From Nematopogon swammerdamellus (Eukaryota; Arthropoda; Insecta; Lepidoptera; Adelidae), in contig OX336342.1 in the NCBI GenBank assembly GCA_946902875.1, positions 11,277,523 through 11,341,522 of the forward strand: 64,000 bases of DNA, in the 5' to 3' direction. Shown here piece by piece: positions 56,693-64,000 of this stretch; positions within the stretch are counted from its first letter, which is position 1, and each line of letters opens with the position of its first letter. A program made the position numbers and the translations under genes. The notes below the pieces were generated by a model. That model searched no databases. It was given only the letters and a program-made list of their open reading frames with translations, and was not told the origin of the DNA.

Positions 56693-57740
56693 TACGTCCT
56701 GGGTGCGCGGAGCGTCGGGCGGGGCGTGCGCGTTCGCTTCAGCGGTCAACGCTGCGTTTTTTGGCTGGCCTCAGTGCACTGCAAGCGTCCAGCCGCGGGC
56801 ACGGTGGCGTTTTAGTGTACGTCCTGAGTGCGCGGAGCGTCGGGCGGGGCGTGCGCGTTCGCTCCAGCGGCCAACGCTGCGTTTTTTGGCTGGCCTCAGT
56901 TCACTGCAAGCGTTCAGCGGGCAAGGCAGCGTTTTACGTTTAAATCTTGAAACGACATGATTGCACGCTGACTTGACCGCTCTGAACGCTCCATAGAACG
57001 CTCGAAAACACAAACTGGTTTGAATCGCACGCGCACGCTCCGCTGCCCGCTCGAGCGCCCGCTCCCCGCCCCGCTCACAACGCTGCGCACTCAGGCAGGA
57101 CACTAGTAGCGCGCGCGCATGTTTAAATTGCCCGCTGCACGCTCCGCTCCGCCAAACGCTGCACGCAACGCTGCACCCAGGACGTCCCGTTATGTTTAAA
57201 TCTTGAAACGACATGATTGCACGCTGACTTGACCGCACTGAACGCTCCATAGAACGCTCGAAACACAAACTGGTTTGAATCGCACGCGCACGCTCCGCTT
57301 CCCGCTCGAGCGCCCGCTCCCCGCTCCGCTCACAACGCTGCGCACTCAGGACACTAGTAGCGCGCGCATGTTTGAATTGGCCGCTGCACGCTCCGCTCCG
57401 CAAAACGCTGCACCCAGGGCGTACCCGTGTACGTCCTGGGTGCGCGGAGCGTCGGGCGGGGCGTGCGCGTTCGCTCCAGCGGTCAACACTGCGTTTTTTG
57501 GCTGGCCTCAGTGCACTGCAAGCGTCCAGCGGGCAAGGTAGCGTTTTACGTTTAAATCTTGAAACGACATGATTGCACGCTGACTTGACCGCACTGAACG
57601 CTTCATAGAACGCTCGAAAACACAAACTGGTTTGAATCGCACGCGCACGCTCCGCTGCCCGCTCGAGCGCCCGCTCCCCGCTCCGCTCACAACGCTGCGC
57701 ACTCAGGACACTAGTAGCGCGCGCGCATGTTTGAATTGCC
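56693..57740. repeat. GC-rich composite of three related inverted-end units
   Basis: Starts of GTACGTCCTGGGTGCGCGG occur at about 56694 and 57423, and GCACCCAGG(A/G)CGT at 57174 and 57409 marks the opposite ends. Inside, AACGCTGC and ACGCTCCGCT variants recur dozens of times, and a block CTTGAAACGACATGATTGCA with its flanks is repeated three times. Unit 1 covers 56694-57187, unit 2 about 57188-57420, unit 3 57428-57740. The 284-aa ORF read on the minus strand is an artefact. Confidence 0.75.
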
Positions 57741-58155
57741 GGAAGACCATAAACCTTCTCGAAGAAAGTAAGTAACAGAAGGCGAGGCCGAAGGCCGGGC
57801 TGCGTTCAGGAAGACTATAAACCTTCTCGGTGAAAGTAAGTAACTAAAGGTGAGGCCGAAGGCCGAGCTGCCTTCAGGAAGACGATAAACTTTCTCGAAG
57901 AAAGGAAGTAACTGGGGGCGAGGCCGAAGGCCGAGCTACGTTCAGAACGACCATAAACCTTTTCGAAGAAAGTAAGTAACTGAGGGCGAGGCTGAAGGCC
58001 GAGCTGCGTTTAGGAAGACTATACACCTTCTCGGTGAAAGTAAGTATAAACTATGGGTGATGCCGAAGGCCGAGCTGCGTTCAGGAAGAGGAAAAACCTT
58101 CTCGATGAAAGTAAGTAACTAAGTAACGAAAGAACGTAACTAAGGGCAAGGCCAC
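57741..58155 (+). repeat. 68-bp minisatellite, six units
   Basis: Each unit has GGAAGAC.ATAAACCTTCTCG, GAAAGTAAGTAACT and GAGGCCGAAGGCCGAGCTGC. Units are well matched. Confidence 0.9.
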
Positions 58156-58199
58156 TGTCACCCCAAATGCCCTGCCCTTTCCAACCCCTTTAAATTTGA

Positions 58200-58995
58200 A
58201 ATCCAAAAACCCTGAAACACTTAATTATTTATTTATGATGAGTAGTTAGAATTATGATTTTCAAGTACCTACTTTAAAAAAACCGATACTCCTATACAAT
58301 TTCTAATCCCCCCTCCCCCCCCCCCCCCCCCCCCCCCTACCTCAACTCTTCAAAGCCACCGCCAGTATGAATAAAATTAATTAAAATCATTTAAAATCCT
58401 AAAATCAAATTTTTTTTTTTTTATACTAAGCGCGACATGTGGCGCCGATCTAATTTTGAAATCATCCCCTATTTTAATTTAAGGGTTGATTTAACAAAAA
58501 CGCTGAAACACGTAATTCTTTATTTCATACCAAAAGCCTAAATATGAATTGTCATATCCCTAACTTGAGAAATGCTGGGTTCCCCATACAAACTTTCACC
58601 CCCTATTTCACCCCCATAAGGGTTGTTTTTTGAGACAAAAGGTAGCATATGTCCTTCCCCAGGATGCACTTCATCTCCTTACAAAATTTTATAAAATCCT
58701 AAAATTTAATTTTGAAATCATCCCCTATTTTAATTTAAGGGTTGATTTGGCAAAAACACTGAAACACGTAATTCTTTATTTCATACCAAAAGTATAAATA
58801 TGAGTTGTCATATCCCTAACTTGAGAAATGCTTGGTTCCCCATACAAACTTTCATCCCCTATTTCACCCTCTTAAGGGTTGTTTTTTGAAACAAAAGGTG
58901 CCTATGTCCTTCCTCAGGATCCAATTCATCTCCGTGCAACATTTTATCGAAATCTGTTCAGCGGTTTAGGCGTGAAAAGGTAACAGACAGACAGA
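58200..58995 (+). repeat. Tandem dispersed repeat, about 2.5 units of near 290 bp
   Basis: ATTCTTTATTTCATACCAAA, ATATCCCTAACTTGAGAAATG, CCCCATACAAACTTTCA and AAGGGTTGTTTTTTGA recur. The end carries a CAGA tandem (58986-59010). A C-run stands at 58307-58337. Confidence 0.75.
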
Positions 58996-59169
58996 CAGAC
59001 ATACAGACAGACAACAGAGTTACTTTTAGATGTTGCAGAATTTGCGGAAAATACCGTTCGTTTTTTCTTCCGAAGTGCGCGCTGGTCCTATTTTTAAACG
59101 GTTTTTTTTTATTCATTTTTTTTTTTTTTAGATTTATTCGTCTCCTCCCGAAACAGGCAAAACTCATTA

Positions 59170-59500
59170 GAGTATACAGCCAATTCTGTTGTAGCTTTTA
59201 ACGTCTGTTGTTTAAGTTCTCGCACCGCGAGAACCACAAAAATATATATTTTTAACTACAACGACGACGCGATAAACTTCCGCCGTCCGCCATCTTTTTC
59301 ACTTTCCCCTTGTCGGGAGCAATAGGCAAAACAACATACTTAAAGTATACAGCCTTTTCTGTTGTACTTCGTATGTCTGTTGTTTTCTTTTCGTATTGCG
59401 AGAATATCAATATATACTTTTTATATACGACGCACGACGCGACGCGAAGCGGTAAAGAAACTTGTTAGGCCGCCATCTTTATTCGACCATAGTCAATTTT
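59170..59500 (+). repeat. Tandem duplication with CGACGCGA-type core
   Basis: TACAGCC..TTCTGTTGTA, GTCTGTTGTTT and CGACGCGA..GCCGCCATCTTT occur at about 59175-59300 and 59348-59490. ACAACGACGACGCGA recurs near 59757. Confidence 0.65.
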
Positions 59501-59839
59501 TTAACAAACATTCAACTTCCACTTTCGGAAGAAGCGTTTAAGTGACAGCACGATGTAGGAAAGTGACAGCTCACACGACAGCTGTCAGGCACCTACCACC
59601 TACCACCATGAACCTACTACCCAAAGGGACCGCGCACTGCTGTGAGAAGAAATGGTCAAAGCGAGAGGCACGTACTTTAGTCCTTTGTCCCTTTCTAGTG
59701 TTGACATTGATGAAGATTAACCAGTTGTAAACTTATGTTCTCCTGGTACCTACTGGTACAACGACGACGCGACAAACTTCCGCCGTCCGCCATCTTTTTC
59801 TTCTATCCATAGAGTAACTTATATGGTGGGGTTCTATCT

Positions 59840-60909
59840 ACAGTGCGACAAGGCTTGAAATGAATGTGGATGACGTTTGTGGGAGGGCGCTGCTGCAGCA
59901 TTAGGGTTGTCAATTTTGAAAATTTCCTTACACTAGGGGAAAATATCGCTTCAAAAGAAAATGTATGTATAGTACCTATAAGGTAGGTAGGTACTTACTT
60001 ATTTTTTATTTTATATATTGAATTTTAGGAAGACTTGCTCACTAATAAAATAACAGATAAACTTCGAATTCTGCTAAAAACACCACAGACTAAGAAGAGA
60101 TACTAACGTAAAGCCTGACCAGGAATATATGAGAGCTGTCAAAATGGAGCCACTTTTTAGATTTATGTAGCAACATTTAGTATAGTACGTACAAATTGAA
60201 TTGGCCGATGTTTTTATTCAAAATGTACTTTTGCACTGAAATACACAATAAGATATACAAAATGTATTTTAATTTAATGCATCTTTTATATATATTTTGA
60301 TGTCAATGTAATAAGAACTAGCCTTGACATTTACATGTTCACAACATTTTTTCCATGTATCTGCAGATATGTCCTGAAGCAAAGTGTACAAATTATTAAA
60401 AAAATTATTAATCGACCTTGCTGAAACACTAAACTTTTTAATAAAAATTCTAGTTCAGAAAAACTTAACGCTATTTTTATTCGAACGTTTCGTATTTCTG
60501 TAAAGTCAAAAAGTGTTTTTTGTTCAGAACGAATAATATTTACGCCCCTCTTTTGTTTGCTATTCTGTAAATAGATGCTTGAGATACACCTTGATATAAC
60601 AAAAAATAATTACCTAATTACATTACGGCGGCCAATTCATGACAATCTCACTACAATGACATAACGTTTCACCTAAATGACAGTTCAGGAGCAATTTTGA
60701 CATTGACAACAGATTATCAAGCATCAAACATAATTGTGGCCAGTGTAAGAAATTAGTTCCAACGAAATTCCGCAATATGGCGGCCCCTCATATATTCCTG
60801 GTCAGGCTTTACGCGTGAACGGGTGAAACGAGAGACCGTAATTTGGCAACACTGTGGCGGCGTTAGTTCAGCTGTCAGCCACGTTCATTTCAACCCTTGT
60901 CGCACTGTA
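59840..60909. mobile_element. Outer inverted-repeat element near the LTN1 promoter
   Basis: ACAGTGCGACAAGGCTTGAA at 59840 and its inverted match ending at 60909 (TTCAACCCTTGTCGCACTGT) extend over about 36 bp. It encloses the element at 60109-60812. Its right edge is 170 bp from the LTN1 start codon. Confidence 0.6.
60109..60812. mobile_element. MITE-like element with 23-bp inverted ends
   Basis: AAAGCCTGACCAGGAATATA at the left and TATATTCCTGGTCAGGCTTT at the right. About 700 bp, AT-rich, no coding capacity. Nested in the outer inverted repeat. Confidence 0.75.
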
Positions 60910-61078
60910 TGTATATTCTTTGATCTATGTCATTCACATGTCATTCTGTCCACGAGTGACGATTTGTGTTGTGATTATTTTCGTATTGCATTGCAGACAT
61001 GAAGTACTGATCAAGTTTTAAATTCTGTGCTGTGCTTTCTTTTCCTCTTTTTCTTTACTAAAATTCGTTGTGGTGAGC

Positions 61079-63911
61079 ATGGGTGGAAAAAATAAACCAA
61101 GCCAGCGCACCAAGAATAATGCCCGGGTATGTACTTTACCTAGGTACATAAATGATTTTAGCAACATAATTTTATTATCACTGCGACGTGTTATTGTGCA
61201 ATCACGTCTAAGCAAAAGGAAAACACTCAAAGAACCGTCGCGCCTGGCGGAAGCCTTTCCAAAAAAGAAGAAGAAGAAGAAGAACCGTCTTTGTAGCTAG
61301 GGTTTCTCATTTACCAAGGATCCGGGAATGAAAAAACCCGATTCCCGGGATTTAATAAAAAAAAATCTGGGTGGTACTACCGATGGGTTTTCGTGAATTC
61401 GATTAGTGAAGAAACTAATTTTCAGACCCTTCTTCAAGGTGACATACATAACTTTTTTTTATTAATATTTTCCAAAATATATATACGTATTTCTGTTGCG
61501 GAAAAGTGCACCTATATGACGGTATAATTGTGATTTTTATATCTTTTGTATTTACTGAGCAGTGAGCCGTCGAACATAATAATACATGATTTTCGTTATC
61601 GAAAATGATTTTCGTTATCGAAAAGACGTTCATCGAATTCACGTCAAAAAGCATTATTATATTACCCAGCCAGACCAACCCTTCAAAGAGGATTCTGTCG
61701 GCAATACTCATGACTACCCATGTTTTTTATTCATTTGAGTTATGTGAATATGCTGCGCTGCGGACGGACGGACAGAGTCAGATGAAACGAAAAAAAATTT
61801 ACAAAAAATGGTTCTTATAATTTATAAGATTTTTTTTAAGGTTCATTACTGTTACAATACAAGTGTTCCTTCAATTCAATCATAGAACTTTAAATTAAAA
61901 AAAAGAAATATCAAAGCTAAGGCGGTGTGCATAAATTAAGTCATCGATTTTTGGCCACTTTTCAACCCTCCCCCCCACGTCACCTATCGTAATTTTTGTT
62001 GAACCCCCCCCCCCCCCCCCCCCCCCCCTGATGACGTAGTTTTATGTTATTTTCTTATCTTAAGGGGTCTGAAGGGAATCGAATTTCGATTGAGCACGGT
62101 CCAAAAATCTGTTTTCGAAAAACCTAAAATGTAGGTAGAAGTTTTCGGAAATCGAAAAGTTTGCGCTTTTTATCCAAACATTCCTTTCGTATAGTTTCGG
62201 AAACATCCTTCTCGCATCTATATACTCGAGCAGCCACGTTGTGTATTCCCGGCAGAGTGCCGACGGCGCGGAGTATCTTGCGGAATTTATGCACGCCGCC
62301 TAACAAAAATGGTTCAGAAAATGTTTCAAACGTTCATATTATAATGGTTCATATAAGTATGTTTCTTTCTACAGCTGGTGAAAAAAAGGACATTGAATTG
62401 ACCTTACAATGGTTTGTTCAATCACAGAACTTTAAAATAATTTTCTTTACAACATATCTCCATTAATTATAAAATAAAAAAAAATAATCAAAAGCTAACA
62501 AAAATGGTTCATATATATTTTTTAAATGTTTGATACCTATTATAATGGTTCTTTTTTTTTTTATTGACAGCGCGACATATGGCACCAAACCACCCATAAT
62601 GTTAAAGTCTGTTTCTACAGCAGAGCAGGCGGCAAAAGGACATCGACCTTGAGCGTTCAGCTCCCTCGCACTAATGTGGCGCGCAAATGGCATTTCATTG
62701 AGATTTATGTTATTTGTTTTATTTCCGAAATTTCGGGAATTCCCGACTGAAATTTCCCGAAATCGGGAATGATAGTTTTCCCGTTTAAAAATTTAACACT
62801 TTGTTGCATTTCAGCCCTCGAGCAGCGGTCGGAGTGCAGAGTTGCTTGGAAGTGTGCCGGCTGGTTTCTTAGGCTTTTCAAGTGTCACAATGGATTCTAA
62901 GTCTTTACCGTTGGCTTTCCCGCTGTCGCTCGAATGCCCAGAGGGGGATCTAGAGACAGAGTTCCAGCTCGTTATAAAGAAATTGTCCAAGAAAGATCCC
63001 ATCACTAAGACCAAGGTCGTATGTGCTTATTACGGTGTTGCTGTTGGTGTAATTTTGTCTATTATATATGTCAAATGTGGTTAATTTATTTTATTTTAAA
63101 CAAGGAAAGCTACCACTTTGGAATAATATTGACACAGATGCCTGAGTATGCATGTTAGGTATTGGAAAACAATATGGTTGATGCTCGCTTCATGTGGAAT
63201 TGTCCCACACATTTCAATGTTATCATGAAATATTTTCTCTTGCTTGATGGTGCTTTCACAAAACTATTACACTTTATTATAGCTACATAAGACATACCTG
63301 ATGTTTTTAAGTTGACCCTGTTATTCATTACATTAATTTAAAATTTTTACGGATAAACAGTGGTTTTTCAAAAAAACTAACATGCATCGTTCTTATACGA
63401 AAATTTAGGTAGACTTAAATTTGCGTATAAGAGCAGTCTGACGTTTGGTACAACGGACACCAGATGTCGGCTCCAGGCATTCCCGGGGTCCCGTGAAGTA
63501 GCGGGCGAAACATCGACTTATGTAAGTCTTTTTAAGAAACCACTGTTTACCTATCCGTAAAAATTTAAAATGAGTGTACATAAGAGATACTTACTTATTT
63601 ACTTATTGATTAAGTATTTTAATGTGATTATGTCATTCCTCACCAATAATCAACATAATAAATGCACCTGTGATGTAATCATACTTACTTGGTGATGTGG
63701 AAGGAATGGACAATACAGTAGATAGTATCTACCTATATTATCATTGTCAAACTATACTTTATAATGAATAATATTTCAGGCTCTACAAGAATTCAGCGAG
63801 TTGGTAAAGGAGAAGAGCTTGGATGAGGTAACAAAAGTGCTTCCGTACTGGGCACGACTGTACCGAATTCTCACGAATGACACCGAACATAAAGTGAGAG
63901 AAACAACACAG
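61079..63911 (+). CDS. LTN1: Listerin E3 ubiquitin ligase, N-terminal exons (partial)
   Basis: Listerin is the RING E3 ligase of the ribosome-associated quality control complex. It binds the 60S subunit and ubiquitinates stalled nascent chains. Exons: 61079-61126, 62815-63015, 63780-63911, all phase 0. They encode 127 residues with the family N-terminus: MGGKNK...RTK, SGRSAELLGSVPAGFLGF, ETEFQLVIKKLSKKDPITK, and ALQEFSELV...VLPYWARLYRIL, the start of the HEAT-like N-domain. The final exon is followed by GTTAAC. The donor after exon 2 is GTCGTA, a weak match, although phase and conserved protein support it. The RING domain and most of the protein lie right of the window. Intron 1 carries a Harbinger-type MITE. 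Confidence 0.92.
61921..62300. mobile_element. PIF/Harbinger-type MITE in LTN1 intron 1
   Basis: Ends GGCGGTGTGCATAAATT and AATTTATGCACGCCGCC with TAA on both sides (61918-61920, 62301-62303). The site is duplicated nearby: 62497-62515 reads AAAAGCTAACAAAAATGG without the element, while here CAAAGCTAA and CTAACAAAAATGG are split by it. Contains a C-run (62006-62028). Confidence 0.8.
62301..62814. other. LTN1 intron 1, repeat containing
   Basis: 62304-62360 and 62504-62550 share AACAAAAATGGTTCA and TATAATGGTTC, a direct repeat of about 195 bp spacing. 62557-62700 includes GCGCGACATATGGC, related to 58432. No gene. Confidence 0.45.
63016..63779. other. LTN1 intron 2
   Basis: AT-rich. Inverted ATTTTTACGGATAAACAGTGG (63344) and CCACTGTTTACCTATCCGTA (63540) mark a probable MITE of about 225 bp (63340-63568). 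Confidence 0.55.
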
Positions 63912-64000
63912 GTTAACTTTATCATTTTCTTACGTTGCTTTTTATCACTTTTGGTTGTACATGTAAGAAGGGCCTACTTAGCTGGAAAATATATACTTGG

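Noticed and set aside
56771..57625. 284-aa minus-strand ORF rich in Arg, Ser and Ala
   Set aside because: Produced by the GC-rich repeated units; similar ORFs appear in other frames and the sequence repeats within itself.
58986..59010. A CRISPR array or other spaced direct repeat
   Set aside because: Simple CAGA microsatellite in a eukaryotic repeat; no spacer-repeat pattern anywhere in the window.
62006..62028. Long C-runs as assembly gaps or joins
   Set aside because: They may be inflated by sequencing error, but the flanking repeat structure is continuous, so no join is implied.

Overview
This is insect nuclear DNA, most likely from a moth or butterfly. That is inferred from intron-containing animal genes, a dense and mixed transposon load, and SINE and LINE families of lepidopteran style. 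No prokaryotic, organellar or viral gene organisation is visible. Four conserved host genes can be recognised, and I worked out their exons from splice signals, reading phase and conserved protein motifs.

Region by region. (1) 1-14 kb holds the first part of ZSWIM8 on the minus strand: one exon near 13.9 kb, then exons at 5.4 and 4.6 kb. The 8.2-kb intron between the first two is filled by a stack of nested transposons and a piggyBac-type MITE. (2) 14-29.5 kb is almost all mobile DNA: MITEs, a complete I-like non-LTR retrotransposon with two intact ORFs and a 12-bp target duplication (18649-24647), and a broken retrotransposon with an N-terminal PHD finger and a restriction-like endonuclease (25640-28578). 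(3) WDR4 lies at 30050-31201 (+) as a single coding exon. (4) BUBR1/BUB1 lies at 52563-33508 (-), convergent with WDR4. I resolve 14 coding exons, all in consistent phase (5022 nt, 1673 aa), with two KEN boxes, a TPR region, a GLEBS motif and a complete-looking kinase. Its 6.8-kb first intron is crowded with repeats. (5) 52.6-61 kb is repeat-rich and contains GC-rich inverted repeats, minisatellites and MITEs. (6) Listerin (LTN1) starts at 61079 (+) and runs off the right edge.

The genes have separate housekeeping roles: ubiquitin-ligase substrate recognition (ZSWIM8), tRNA m7G methylation (WDR4), the spindle checkpoint (BUBR1) and ribosome-associated quality control (LTN1). No operon-like cooperation is expected.

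The two most unusual signals are these. First, nine very short insertions (12-53 bp) in 46.2-55.4 kb mostly share hAT-like CAAAG...CTTTG ends and carry exact or near-exact 8-bp target duplications; one can be compared with an empty site in a SINE copy in this same window. Second, a 5.8-kb element with about 510-bp terminal inverted repeats encodes a PIN-like/CXC protein with no recognisable transposase. Its gene is interrupted by a second element with an exact 8-bp duplication.
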